The notes under the pieces were generated by a model. It was not told the origin of the DNA. It saw only the letters and a program-made list of their open reading frames with translations, and did no database searches. Positions 7,957 through 17,010 of a stretch of 64,000 bases of DNA are shown in pieces. The position numbers and the translations under genes are program-made. The stretch's first letter is position 1. Every line of letters starts with the position of its first letter. Source of the stretch: Alkalihalophilus pseudofirmus OF4 (GTDB taxonomy: Bacteria; Bacillota; Bacilli; Bacillales; Bacillaceae_D); the NCBI RefSeq assembly GCF_000005825.2, contig NC_013792.1:62001-126000 (forward strand), written 5' to 3'.

Positions 7957-8595
7957 TTATCTTTTTTTAAGAACTTGCTGCTGTAAATTTTCAAAGCCGA
8001 ATCGATTAATAAACTTGAAAAACGGTTCTCTTTTTTTTCCAAATTCGTGATAAAGATCTAGTATATCATCCACCATCGCATATAATTGTTCAGGTACTAG
8101 TTGTTTCTTGAACAATGTACCTACCTTAGCATCTGCTCCCTTGCTTTTGCCACCGATGTATAAATCGAACTCATTTGTACCTACTTTAATAATCCCAATG
8201 TCATTGATTAATGGTTCACCACAACCAACTCGACATCCCGTATATGCTGGTTTGAGGGTAAAAGGCACTTCCCTTCCCGCAATTCGTTTATTTAACTCGA
8301 TAGCTACCGGCATCCCTTCTTCCTCCGATCCTTTACAAAAATTACAGGTACGAAGGCTTTTAACAAAACTTCCAACCGGATAACAGATTAAACCAGCTTC
8401 TTTAAATTTTCCTTTTACTAACTCCAGTTTATTTTCAGACACATCAATATAGAGCTGTTGAAACGTTGTTAATTCCAATTCTTGATCATCATTCATATAT
8501 TCAGCTAGAACTCGTAATTGTTTTGCATTTAACTTTGCCCCAAAGGATATCCCAGCATTCACAGCAAGTTTAACAAGTTTCTCTGTTTGACTCAT
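7957..8595 (-). CDS. Nitrite/sulfite reductase-like siroheme Fe-S protein (short form)
   Basis: This 212-residue protein contains an N-terminal ferredoxin-like half domain and the cluster motifs RTCNFCKG (about 82-89) and TGCRVGCGEP (about 118-127). These recall the Cys pairs that hold the 4Fe-4S/siroheme centre of assimilatory nitrite and sulfite reductases. It is less than half the usual length and the first pair is Cx2C rather than the longer classical spacing, so catalysis on nitrite or sulfite is uncertain. It appears to be a single-gene unit with its own terminator. Confidence 0.7.
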   Translation of the reverse strand: MSQTEKLVKLAVNAGISFGAKLNAKQLRVLAEYMNDDQELELTTFQQLYIDVSENKLELVKGKFKEAGLICYPVGSFVKSLRTCNFCKGSEEEGMPVAIELNKRIAGREVPFTLKPAYTGCRVGCGEPLINDIGIIKVGTNEFDLYIGGKSKGADAKVGTLFKKQLVPEQLYAMVDDILDLYHEFGKKREPFFKFINRFGFENLQQQVLKKR

Positions 8596-8680
8596 CTATT
8601 CTTCCCACCTTGTTTGTTTTAACAATGTATTCTAACTAAAGTTACATTACCCTAGTAAGGTATGTCAATAACACAATAAG

Positions 8681-8701
8681 AGCCAGAATTTAATTCTGGC
8701 T
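8681..8701 (-). terminator. Terminator of the spermidine-synthase-like gene
   Basis: AGCCAGAATT and AATTCTGGCT form a perfect 10-bp stem around a single T, 23 bases after the stop on the minus strand. The tail is CTTATTGTG. Confidence 0.6.
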
Positions 8702-8723
8702 AAGGAAAAATCACATTTCTGAT

Positions 8724-10961
8724 TTACATTTTTAACAGAGGTTGAAAAATAAATAACAAGAGATAAACAACAATCCCTACTATTATTGTAAGATTCATTC
8801 CAAACGTTAAAGATAACATGGCTGCTACTATTGAACCGGCAACCGTCATTAAACCGTTGATCCCCCAACTAATTGAAATTTGATGCTTTTTAAGCCTACT
8901 CATCCCATATGGAAATGGCATTCCTATAAAAAAACCTACTGGGATAAGCATAGTAATGACAAGCAAGGTTCTTTGAAATGTGGAGAGTGCCAGCTCAGAC
9001 TGATAGTAAAAATGAATTAATAGATACACGACAGATGTTAGAAATGCCACAAGTAATATTGGGACAAATCTTCTATCCTCTTCTCTTTTCCATTTAGTCG
9101 AATAGGCACTTCCAATTCCACCGGAAATAAGAAGTGTTGTTAATACGATAACAAATGCCCAAGTAGGATGCCCTAGAGGCAATGTCAGGCGTTGTATCAG
9201 TGTTACTTGAATAAGCATAAAACCGATTCCAATCCCACTGAAATAAACCATGCTTCCAACTGGAACTTGCTTTCGATAAATTAAACTCATTACAGAAGTG
9301 CCAAGACTTATAAGAATCAAACCAATCCATAAAAAAGAAGGAATCCCATCATTCTTATGAAAAAAGAAAGGCTGAGCATCTCGGTTTGCTTTAAAAGGGA
9401 TGGCCGTATCATGAAGCCTGTTTGCTAAATCTTTGTAGTGATCAAATCTATATGGAACATGTAAAGGGAGCTGTGCGATATTCGCGGCAGAGTCGAAAAG
9501 TTTCGTCGCTTCCTTTTCTGTAAATGGATGCTTTTTCAAAATAAGCAGTGGCCGTTCGATGCTTCCCGGCTCGGCTACTACATGACCAAAAATGTGTTGA
9601 CTACCGACAACGGCTATGTGATTTTTAATTTCATTAGATGGAATTCCCCTTTCTTGATAATAGCTTTCTGCACTATGGATGACTTTAGCTAGCTCCTTTT
9701 CGTCGTGAAGTAGAAATGAAAGTTGGCCATTTTCTTTGAGTTTATTAAAATAGTCACGTAACGCTTCATTCGTATAAATGAAATTTTCCGTTAAGGCTAA
9801 CCCTAGTCCACTATCAGATTGCTTTGTTACCAGTGAAAGGAATATCAAATCATAAGTATTTGTTGTCTCACGAATATAATTTCGACCATCAGCTACAATC
9901 GTTTCGACACCATCTCGTTCAAATACATCCCCAGCAAATGATCGAAGTGAATGAACGGCGTTAAAGCTACCTTTATTTATGTCTAGAGCTTCAATCTTGG
10001 AATAGCCTGCCATTTCAGCAGATAAGACTTCTTGTCCACCACCACTTCCAATAATCAATGCCCTCTCTTTTTCTTTTGGATTCTGAAAAGCTAAATCACT
10101 TGTATTCATTTGCAAATAGTCTACTGTATTTAGGTCTCCGTCAAAACGAGAAATCGAAGAAACAGCACCTCCGTCTATCGTCATATACAAAAAATCTCCG
10201 TCTTTTGCATCGTAAACATCAGTGCGTGAAAATGAATCCCATTCAGAATAGATAATGTTTCCCTCTAGTTCAGAAAACGTTGTATATGGACTTGTTTGAT
10301 AAGACAAAAAACGTTCCGTTGTTAAAAAAGGAGAAAATATATTTATCATCAATAAGGCTAGTATCATGATTAACATAACTTTTGCAGCTTTTTTTAATTG
10401 AGTAAATACCAGAATACTCCCAACTAAAAATAAAGCAAGTGATAACATAGATATCATTGGAATAGGGGATAAATGATTCATCAAGAGGATGGCAAGACTC
10501 GCCCCCAAACTTGCTCCGACTAAATCGATGAAATAAACAACATGAACTTTAGTATGTAATTTTTGAAAAATACTAGCTAAAATATAACCAGTAAACAAAA
10601 ATGGTACTGTTGAGAGAATGGAGTAAAAGGTGATGCCTTGAAATGGCGTAAGATAAATTAATGACGTTACACCTATTAGTAAAACACCTTGCCCACATAG
10701 TGCAAATGGATATAGACTACGGAAAAGAATAGGAAACTGATAAGCAAAATATCCTCCAATTCCAATTCCTAATGTAGCTAACGAAATGACAAGAAATACA
10801 TAATTGTAATCAAAAATAACTGCAAACAAACGTGTTAAAAAAATTTCAAACATGATCATCGAAAATGCAAAGAAAAAAGTCAGGGATAGATCCTTTATTA
10901 ATTCTGGTTGTAATTTTACGAAGACTGATTTTTTCTTAATATTTAAAATTAGTTCTTGCAT
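8724..10961 (-). CDS. Membrane protein with spermidine-synthase-like Rossmann domain
   Basis: This 745-residue protein has two multi-helix membrane blocks (about 20-215 and 525-745) flanking a soluble domain. The domain has a SAM-binding-type loop IIGSGGGQEVLSAE (about 305-318), an acidic LDIN at the next strand and VADGRNY, as in spermidine synthases and related methyltransferase folds. In a true SpeE the product is spermidine. Membrane-embedded relatives are common in bacteria with no proven reaction, and this one lacks an obvious polyamine-site signature, so I assign only the fold. The start at 10961 has an AGGAAGTGATT site upstream. It is monocistronic. Confidence 0.75.
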   Translation of the reverse strand: MQELILNIKKKSVFVKLQPELIKDLSLTFFFAFSMIMFEIFLTRLFAVIFDYNYVFLVISLATLGIGIGGYFAYQFPILFRSLYPFALCGQGVLLIGVTSLIYLTPFQGITFYSILSTVPFLFTGYILASIFQKLHTKVHVVYFIDLVGASLGASLAILLMNHLSPIPMISMLSLALFLVGSILVFTQLKKAAKVMLIMILALLMINIFSPFLTTERFLSYQTSPYTTFSELEGNIIYSEWDSFSRTDVYDAKDGDFLYMTIDGGAVSSISRFDGDLNTVDYLQMNTSDLAFQNPKEKERALIIGSGGGQEVLSAEMAGYSKIEALDINKGSFNAVHSLRSFAGDVFERDGVETIVADGRNYIRETTNTYDLIFLSLVTKQSDSGLGLALTENFIYTNEALRDYFNKLKENGQLSFLLHDEKELAKVIHSAESYYQERGIPSNEIKNHIAVVGSQHIFGHVVAEPGSIERPLLILKKHPFTEKEATKLFDSAANIAQLPLHVPYRFDHYKDLANRLHDTAIPFKANRDAQPFFFHKNDGIPSFLWIGLILISLGTSVMSLIYRKQVPVGSMVYFSGIGIGFMLIQVTLIQRLTLPLGHPTWAFVIVLTTLLISGGIGSAYSTKWKREEDRRFVPILLVAFLTSVVYLLIHFYYQSELALSTFQRTLLVITMLIPVGFFIGMPFPYGMSRLKKHQISISWGINGLMTVAGSIVAAMLSLTFGMNLTIIVGIVVYLLLFIFQPLLKM

Positions 10962-11090
10962 AAATCAATCACTTCCTATGCGAGAGTTTCACAAATAATT
11001 CTTGCCTCAAATCTAATTCTTTAACCCTTGAAACTCCATAGGATGTAATAAGCATTAAATTGGTTAGGAGTAAAAAAAAGGGCGAACAAA

Positions 11091-11133
11091 GAAAAGCCTT
11101 AAAAAGTTTACCTACAACTTCTTAAGGCTTTTC
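11091..11133 (-). terminator. Terminator of the beta-propeller lipoprotein gene
   Basis: GAAAAGCCTTAA pairs perfectly with TTAAGGCTTTTC over 12 bp across a 19-nt loop immediately after the stop. The minus strand then reads TTTGTTCG. Confidence 0.7.
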
Positions 11134-11135
11134 CT

Positions 11136-12284
11136 CTAGTTTATAGAAATACCATTAGGGTATTCCCCTACATCTAATCGTTTTACTTCTTCTAACGTTT
11201 TTAAATCAACAACGGAAACCGTGTCTTCAAACATATTTGTAACAAAGGCATATTGACTATCCTTAGAAATTACAATACCATGTGCCCCTTTTCCTAACGG
11301 AACCTCCTTTTCAACTTCTAATGTATCAAGTCCTATAATAGAGATCGTGTCTGATGGGTTCTCTTCACTTCCTTGATTTGCAACAACGACATATTGATTG
11401 TCGTAACTAGCAAACATTTGTACCGGACCTACTCCGACATCAATGTGTTTGATTACTTCTTGCGTTGACGTATTAATAACAGCTAGTTGGTTATCAACAT
11501 GCAATCCAACAAAGGCATACTTTCCGTCATGGGAAAATCCAGTTTGAACAGCACCCTCTCCTACATGAACTCGATTAACTTCTTCATTCAATTGTAAGTC
11601 AATAATGCTAACATCAGCACTTTGCATATTCGCTATATAAGCATTTTGTTGATCGGGCGATATCCTTACTCCATGTGGATATTCTCCCACCTCTACATTA
11701 ACAACTTCATCTGTCTTTCTATTAATAACCGTGACAGAATTATCACCAGAATTTGTTACGACAACGATCTCACCATTCTCTGTAGTCGTTACATGAGCTG
11801 GGTGACTCCCTACCTGATGTTCTTCCACTTTTTCTAACGTGTTTATATCATATGCTACAATCATTTCTTGTTTTACCTTATCTTGTTCTTCGTTACCATC
11901 ATCTTCATGGTTATGACTATGTTTCTCATCTTCATTATCCTCATGTGGCGGATTAATAGTTACCCAAATTAACTGAGACTCGACATTGACTTCTAGATTA
12001 TGTGCTTCCCCATCAAGGTAAACAAGCTCTTGCCTTCCTTCTGGATAGTAAATGACAGACATAGTTCCATCCTTTTCATTTCCGACTACAACAATGTACT
12101 CTTCTTCGAAATCCGCTTCCCCCACGTCCACTTGTTTTTCTGTCTCTTCCATACCATCGTTCAACTTGTTTTCTGCATTAGCATTTTCTTCGTTATTTAC
12201 CACGCTTTCAGCGTTCTGTCCACAAGCAGCAAGCAAAAGTGAAATCGTCAAAATCATGAGTATAAAGCAAATTTTTCTATTCAT
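11136..12284 (-). CDS. YVTN-type beta-propeller lipoprotein with His-rich loop
   Basis: This 382-residue protein has a lipoprotein signal with lipobox LLAAC (Cys21). Repeated blades of about 40 residues follow, each with the VTN/VVAN and GxxPxG pattern (for example VVVTNSGDNSVTVINRKT and AFVTNMFEDTVSVVDLKT), as in YVTN/YncE-family propellers. An insertion near residue 117 contains HEDNEDEKHSHNHEDDGNEE, a likely metal-binding loop. The protein is probably anchored on the outer face of the membrane; the ligand is unknown. A promoter with a TGTGA-N6-TCACA dyad precedes it (12329-12358), suggesting control by a Crp/Fnr-type regulator. Confidence 0.8.
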   Translation of the reverse strand: MNRKICFILMILTISLLLAACGQNAESVVNNEENANAENKLNDGMEETEKQVDVGEADFEEEYIVVVGNEKDGTMSVIYYPEGRQELVYLDGEAHNLEVNVESQLIWVTINPPHEDNEDEKHSHNHEDDGNEEQDKVKQEMIVAYDINTLEKVEEHQVGSHPAHVTTTENGEIVVVTNSGDNSVTVINRKTDEVVNVEVGEYPHGVRISPDQQNAYIANMQSADVSIIDLQLNEEVNRVHVGEGAVQTGFSHDGKYAFVGLHVDNQLAVINTSTQEVIKHIDVGVGPVQMFASYDNQYVVVANQGSEENPSDTISIIGLDTLEVEKEVPLGKGAHGIVISKDSQYAFVTNMFEDTVSVVDLKTLEEVKRLDVGEYPNGISIN

Positions 12285-12328
12285 CTATTTCCCTCCTAGT
12301 TCTTTATAAATGTAAGTATAAAAGGAGG

Positions 12329-12358
12329 ATTATACGACAAATGTGATTCCAATCACAA
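12329..12358 (-). promoter_or_regulatory. Promoter with Fnr/Crp-like dyad over the -35 box
   Basis: On the minus strand TTGTGA (12358-12353) and TATAAT (12334-12329) are 18 bases apart, about 45-50 bases before the lipoprotein start at 12284. The dyad TGTGATTCCAATCACA (12342-12357) is a perfect palindrome matching the TGTGA-N6-TCACA consensus of Crp/Fnr proteins. It covers the -35 element, a position that fits repression better than activation. Confidence 0.55.
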
Positions 12359-12359
12359 A

Positions 12360-12623
12360 AGCAAATATTAAATGATTTTTGTTCAATAGATTGCCTTGCT
12401 TTCTTCATAGTTTCTATATAAATATCTGTAATGAAAAGTTGTTATCTGGTGACCCCTTTTTAAATTATAGAAATCAAAACACTTTATCTAATTTCCTAAT
12501 TACCTGTGTATGATACTGCTTTTTCAAGATAATATTCATAATTTCAATTCATCATAACTTTTAAAATCATCAATAACCAATCTCTGAGTTAAATGGTTCA
12601 ATTTACATTGGGGGAGAAGAACG
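12360..12623. other. Intergenic region without a recognisable gene
   Basis: AT-rich sequence between the divergent lipoprotein gene and the decayed lipoprotein gene. A GGGGGAGAAG ribosome site for the GTG at 12624 lies at its right end. I see no other convincing element. Confidence 0.5.
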
Positions 12624-13239
12624 GTGAAAAAAAGTGTAATGTTGTCTATTGGTGGTTTAGTTCTCTTTGGGTTCGTAACAGCTTGTTCAGATAGGGACGA
12701 TGAAATATCAACAAATGAAGGGGAATACATAGGATCGAGACTGAATAAAACGAGCTTGCAGTCGAAAATGAGGACGATCACGAGCATCTGCAACAAAAGA
12801 CACTGATGCCCCTCCCAATGAAGAATCAGAAATTGATCATCACGACGATCTTCCTTATGAATGGTCTGCGCTTTATAATTTTGATCCTGGTACTTATTCC
12901 TTAGAACTTAATCAAAATGATTCGAGGATGAGACTATGAGGAAAAATAAAAATATTAAAGACCTAGAACATCATGCTGCTCACCTTATCAAATCAACTGC
13001 CATTGAAGTAGCGGAAAATGACCATTTTGAGTTGTTTACGAAATACTGTTGAATTTGGATCAGTCGTTTTATTCGTTCAAAATTGAAGAAAAAGGAACTT
13101 ATATGATATTTACAGAGCATCACCCAAATGAATTCGACATGATTATCGCTGCTGAAACAGGGGCAACTATTGATCCGCAAAATCCAACTGAATATAAAGG
13201 ACTGGGACACAGTCCTAATTTTCCCCGTTCCCTATAGGA
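12624..13239 (+). pseudogene. Decayed lipoprotein gene with several frameshifts
   Basis: The GTG start at 12624 has a good ribosome site and encodes a lipoprotein signal (GFVTACSD). The frame then breaks repeatedly. Peptides continuing in other frames are NEDDHEHLQQK, TDAPPNEESEIDHHDDLPYE followed by WSALYNFDPGTYSLELNQND, then KNIKDLEHHAAHLIKSTAIE, and finally FKIEEKGTYMIFTEHHPNEF running to the stop at 13237-13239. At least three or four indels are needed to join them. The lost protein was acidic and His-rich, probably an exported metal-associated lipoprotein. A TGA occurs near 13051, but the reading frame is shifted there, so it is decay and not recoding. Confidence 0.75.
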
Positions 13240-13263
13240 TTCCAAAGGTTGAGGTGTGTAGCC

Positions 13264-13666
13264 ATGGACAGATTGTTTATTATAAGTTTGTTGTTATTAA
13301 CAATTATACTCATTACGAATCCTTCCACCACTCATGCACATAGGTTAGTAATAGAACCTTTAGAACCAGGAGAAATTCGGGTTGTATACGATGATAGTCG
13401 TTTTTCAACACGAACAACTGTGACCGTTTATGTTGTAAATGGTATCGTGTTACAAACTGGAGGACTTGATGATCAGGGCTATTTTCATTAAGACGAGAAT
13501 CACGCTCATTTTTTTGTAGCTGATGATAGGATTGGTCACCGTACAGAGTGGACTGCGGGAGAAGAAGTTGTTTTATCTCGGATCCTCATCGCTGGCTTAT
13601 AGCAGGAATTGTTCTCTTTCTTTTAATAAGCATTGCTGTCTTTTTCTCTTATCGAGTTAGAAAATG
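13264..13666 (+). pseudogene. Decayed exported membrane-anchored protein
   Basis: ATG 13264 follows GAGGTGTG. The intact first part has a signal sequence ending THA, then RLVIEPLEPGEIRVVYDD. The frame stops at TAA after GYFH (13489-13491). One shift restores DENHAHFFVADDRIGHRTEW and a second restores DPHRWLIAGIVLFLLISIAV with a final basic tail and stop at 13664-13666. The original was therefore an exported beta-type domain with one C-terminal membrane anchor. No family is assigned. It follows the decayed lipoprotein gene by 25 bases and was probably its operon partner. Confidence 0.7.
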
Positions 13667-13713
13667 AAATTAACTAAACAAAAGTGAACTGAGCAATAGA
13701 CAACCTGTAATAG

Positions 13714-13804
13714 TAAAATATTTGCACAACAGGAAGAAGTCCTCTTACCCTCTATTGCTTTAATAGCCCTGGCCTTCATGTTATTTATCAGGAACCCTAC
13801 TTAA
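13714..13804 (+). pseudogene. Relic of a third membrane gene in the decayed operon
   Basis: A stretch open in one frame reads SKIFAQQEEVLLPSIALIAL followed by AFMLFIRNPT and a stop (13802-13804), like the last TM helix of a membrane protein. No start is present. Together with the two pseudogenes upstream it suggests that a whole plus-strand operon has decayed here. Confidence 0.35.
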
Positions 13805-13832
13805 AATCATAAAAGATCCTCTTCAGGTTATA

Positions 13833-13859
13833 TGCACAAATCCATTGACGATTTGTGCA
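13833..13859 (+). terminator. Terminator of the decayed operon
   Basis: TGCACAAATC and GATTTGTGCA form a perfect 10-bp stem around a 7-nt loop followed by TTCATTTAG. Its survival marks the original 3' end of the plus-strand transcript. Confidence 0.5.
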
Positions 13860-13949
13860 TTCATTTAGTTAGATTGTTATAATGGGTAGCCTCTTCAAGA
13901 GTAAGCTAAATTCACAAAATCGTTTTTTAAACACTATTCTACCTAGTAA

Positions 13950-14588
13950 CTAAACATTTAACCAAGAGACTTTTCTTTTTATTTTTAACGCTGTAATACC
14001 TACAACAATAAGGAATAAGAATAGATATACAATATATTGTTCCTCAAATGAAATCAGTCCAATAGATAAAATAGATAGTACAAATACAAAGATAGCGTGA
14101 CCAAACATAGTACTAAGTACGTAATCTTTGGTTTTTATATTACTCATTCCACATGAAATATTTATAATACTAGACGGAATTACAGGTGTAATGCGACTCA
14201 CTAAAATAACTAGGAACCCATTCTCTTCAATCGTTTTCTTTATTTTCAAATGATTGTGTTTAAAGATCTTCCCTTGTGAAAAATACCTCGCTATATAAAA
14301 TACAATCACAGACCCGATAATATTTCCGGCTAAACTCCAAAGATACCCATAAAAGAAACCAAATAACCAAATATTGAACATGGTGAGAACTAAAAATGGT
14401 AGAAATGAGAATAGATTTTGCATTATCATAAGTCCCATGGTTATTAATAAGACAATTATTAATTCATTGCCGATTAGTCTTTTTAATTCTATCCATTCAC
14501 CAGCTTTCAGATATAAAAACCAATCATTTTGGCTAAAAATTAAAATTTTGAAGATAAGTAGTGTTACTAAAAATAATAATACTTTCAT
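13950..14588 (-). CDS. TVP38/TMEM64 (DedA-like) membrane protein
   Basis: This 212-residue protein has about five TM helices with the family pattern: a glycine-rich stretch GYLWSLAGNIIGSVIVFY (about 100-117), then a basic loop, then SRITPVIPSSIINISCGMS (about 150-168). SNARE-associated/TVP38 proteins are thought to move or flip lipids; substrates vary. The start has an AGGAGAGTG site. Another member (189 aa frame) is at 21474-22031. The dacA terminator lies between it and the next gene upstream. Confidence 0.8.
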   Translation of the reverse strand: MKVLLFLVTLLIFKILIFSQNDWFLYLKAGEWIELKRLIGNELIIVLLITMGLMIMQNLFSFLPFLVLTMFNIWLFGFFYGYLWSLAGNIIGSVIVFYIARYFSQGKIFKHNHLKIKKTIEENGFLVILVSRITPVIPSSIINISCGMSNIKTKDYVLSTMFGHAIFVFVLSILSIGLISFEEQYIVYLFLFLIVVGITALKIKRKVSWLNV

Positions 14589-14619
14589 TCTATTTCACTC
14601 TCCTTCTAGGAAAGAAATA

Positions 14620-14652
14620 GAGAGGTATCATCTAGACTTAGATGTACCTCTC
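14620..14652 (-). terminator. Terminator of the DD-carboxypeptidase gene
   Basis: GAGAGGTA-CATCTA pairs with TAGATGTACCTCTC with one bulged T, seven bases after the dacA stop. The minus-strand tail is TATTTCTTTCC. Confidence 0.65.
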
Positions 14653-14658
14653 AGATGA

Positions 14659-15999
14659 TTAGAACCAACCTTTAATTGCGTTATAAAGAGTTACCCATAG
14701 TTCTGAGAAAAATCCACCTACTGAACGAAGAACCAAGCTAAAGAAACCTGCCTCTTCAATCGCTTCATTTGTTATTACATCTACTTGGGCAATATAATGA
14801 CTATCTATAAATTCATAATCATTTTCTCCTACATACTCTAACGATATCGTTCCTATTTTCTCTCCTTTTTCTACAGGAGCAATTAGCTCGCCATTCTCGT
14901 TTAAACGTTCTTGGTCAAAAGTAACTACAGGAATATAATTGTCTCTTTCTCCTACACGCACGAAACTTATTAGACTTTCGTCAGTAAAAACAGCAACTTC
15001 ATGTTCTTTCCCTTTCGAAACTCCAACGGTTTCCTGTCCCTCAGGTCTATATCCTTTAGGGATAAGTTCTTCTATTGAAAATTGTGAAAAACCATAGTCT
15101 AATAGTTTTTTAGTCTCGCTAAAACGTTCTTCAAGTGAGCTTGTCTTTGTTACAACTGTAATTAATCGAACGTTATCTCTTTCAGCAGTTCCAGTAAAGC
15201 TATATCCAGCTTGAGCAGTATATCCCGTTTTCAAACCATCTACGTCCGGGTATCCATAAACTAAACCAGGGAGCATCCAATTCCAATTATCCATTTGGAT
15301 AAAGTCCTCTGTTCCTTCTTTAAAGATTTTTCTTTCAATACTAGCTGTCTCTAGAACTTCTGGATAATCTTTTAGTAAATGAAAAGCTAACTTCGCAGTT
15401 GCCCTAACCGTTAATTCGTTCTCATCCTTTTCTGTCGTTCCTTCTGGGTGCTTTCCTAAAAGATATTGGTTCGGTAGACCTGTAGAGTTAACAAATTTAT
15501 AATCAATTCCATACTCCCCTAATTCCAATTGCATTGCTTTATCATTCATCATGTTAACGAATGATTCTTCTGATCCAGCAATTAGCTCTGCTAATGCCAT
15601 CGTAGCACCATTAGCTGAATATATAGCTACTGACTCATAAAGTTCTTTAACTGTATATGTTTCATCTTGCCGTAAATAAACGTTGGAAAGATTATTATTA
15701 TGTGATATTTCACGAACGAGGTCACTTATAGGAACGACCTGTTCCCAAGATATTGCCCCATTATTAATAGCCTCGAGAACTAAATATTCACTCATCATTT
15801 TTGACATGCTAGCAACTTTTAATAATTCATTTATATTTTTTTGTAATAAGATCTTTCCAGAGGTAGCATCTACAAGGATAGCTGAGTTTGTATTTATATT
15901 TGGATTCGCACTAACTGACACGGGAGAAGTTATTAATACATTTGTTATCACCAATAATAAAACTGCCTTTATAAAACTTTTTTTGAATCTTATTCTCAC
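14659..15999 (-). CDS. dacA: D-alanyl-D-alanine carboxypeptidase (PBP5/S11 family)
   Basis: About 446 residues. The start is a GTG at 15999 with GGAGG eight bases upstream; the frame extends 21 bases further without a better site. A signal peptide ends near VSA. The serine peptidase motifs are SMSK (catalytic Ser and Lys), SAN (the SxN motif, in IYSANGAT) and KTG (in DGLKTGYTAQAG). A C-terminal beta domain and an amphipathic membrane-binding helix (LWVTLYNAIKGWF) follow. It trims the terminal D-Ala from peptidoglycan pentapeptides outside the membrane. It has its own terminator. Part of the acyl-site region reads MSEYLVLEAI, somewhat unlike typical DacA, so DacF-type function is possible. Confidence 0.88.
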   Translation of the reverse strand: MRIRFKKSFIKAVLLLVITNVLITSPVSVSANPNINTNSAILVDATSGKILLQKNINELLKVASMSKMMSEYLVLEAINNGAISWEQVVPISDLVREISHNNNLSNVYLRQDETYTVKELYESVAIYSANGATMALAELIAGSEESFVNMMNDKAMQLELGEYGIDYKFVNSTGLPNQYLLGKHPEGTTEKDENELTVRATAKLAFHLLKDYPEVLETASIERKIFKEGTEDFIQMDNWNWMLPGLVYGYPDVDGLKTGYTAQAGYSFTGTAERDNVRLITVVTKTSSLEERFSETKKLLDYGFSQFSIEELIPKGYRPEGQETVGVSKGKEHEVAVFTDESLISFVRVGERDNYIPVVTFDQERLNENGELIAPVEKGEKIGTISLEYVGENDYEFIDSHYIAQVDVITNEAIEEAGFFSLVLRSVGGFFSELWVTLYNAIKGWF

Positions 16000-16298
16000 T
16001 TTTTCTGCCTCCAGTTCCAATTCTTTATTTAATATTCATTATTTATAATTAGCGACCTTACTACTATATTAGCGTACCTCTTAATTGTGTTTTTTTTGTG
16101 GACTTCTATCAATTTATATTTTTTTAAACGTCAGCTCATCCATTTCTATGCTTAGAAAGTTATTCTGGTAGTTTTTTCAATCGTATAGTATTCGTTTTAT
16201 ATTCACACTAGCCTTTGTAGGATTATAAGCAAAAAGAAAAAGACAAGAATTTTTGAGATTCAAGTCTCTGATAAGGCGTGATAAAATATTTCATGCAT

Positions 16299-17006
16299 TT
16301 ACTTTTCCTTTACTTCTATCCAAAAAGGAAAAGCAATTATTTGTTCTGCAAATTTAAATTCAACCCATAGTTTGTAAAAACCGCTATCTATAAATTGAGC
16401 AACAAATACTGTTTCATGATCTGAATTAGGATGCACATGAATAAATTGCTTTACTTCATCATCAATGATTACTACATGTCCAAGAGCCCCTAGATAAGGT
16501 TCAGGTTTCTCACCTTTGAGATCGAAATGAAGTGTAACATCTTCTCCGATTTTCAATGGACCGTGAGTCATTTCAACGATCTTCCCACTAATTTCCTTTA
16601 TCTTTTCTTTGTTAGGAATAAGGTTCATTTCATTATGACAGAAATGAGTATGATTAAGTATATTGTCCTCTATTGCATTCGCTTCAATTAGATAATGTTT
16701 CCCTTTCGGATTTATATCAACAAAAGCCTTATAAGATGTAAGATCACGAAGAGGGAGCGTTACTTCATACGTATACAAATCAATTTGCTCAGGATGTAAA
16801 TGATAAAACTCTTGCAAATCATCACTGACGACGATCAGGTGCATATATTTCTCATGTGTTTGTAATAGCTCTAGTGGGCTCCCTTCTCGATCTTCTAAAT
16901 GAATATTCAAAATAGAGTCCTGATATGTAATGGTTGTAATGATATCGTTTTCGGCTGCGCCCATGTGCATATGATGTTGCATTTCATGATGTTGATGTTG
17001 TTCCAT
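16299..17006 (-). CDS. His-rich protein with two HxHP-containing beta domains
   Basis: This 235-residue protein has no signal peptide. It begins MEQHQHHEMQHHMHMG, a likely metal-binding tail, followed by two similar beta domains carrying EFYHLHPEQ (about 69-77) and QFIHVHPNSDHE (about 190-201). The domains loosely resemble the YtkA/FixH type. It starts four bases after the MFS stop on the same strand, so it is the second gene of a transporter operon. A cytosolic metal-binding partner of the transporter is the simplest inference; no biochemical role is known to me. Confidence 0.65.
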   Translation of the reverse strand: MEQHQHHEMQHHMHMGAAENDIITTITYQDSILNIHLEDREGSPLELLQTHEKYMHLIVVSDDLQEFYHLHPEQIDLYTYEVTLPLRDLTSYKAFVDINPKGKHYLIEANAIEDNILNHTHFCHNEMNLIPNKEKIKEISGKIVEMTHGPLKIGEDVTLHFDLKGEKPEPYLGALGHVVIIDDEVKQFIHVHPNSDHETVFVAQFIDSGFYKLWVEFKFAEQIIAFPFWIEVKEK

Positions 17007-17010
17007 TTGA

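Noticed and set aside
13040-13060. TGA after KYC as a third selenocysteine site
   Set aside because: The reading frame changes at this point, and the gene has several other frameshifts; no SECIS-like hairpin follows.
12980-13210. 76-residue antisense frame
   Set aside because: Shadow of the decayed lipoprotein gene, without a ribosome site.
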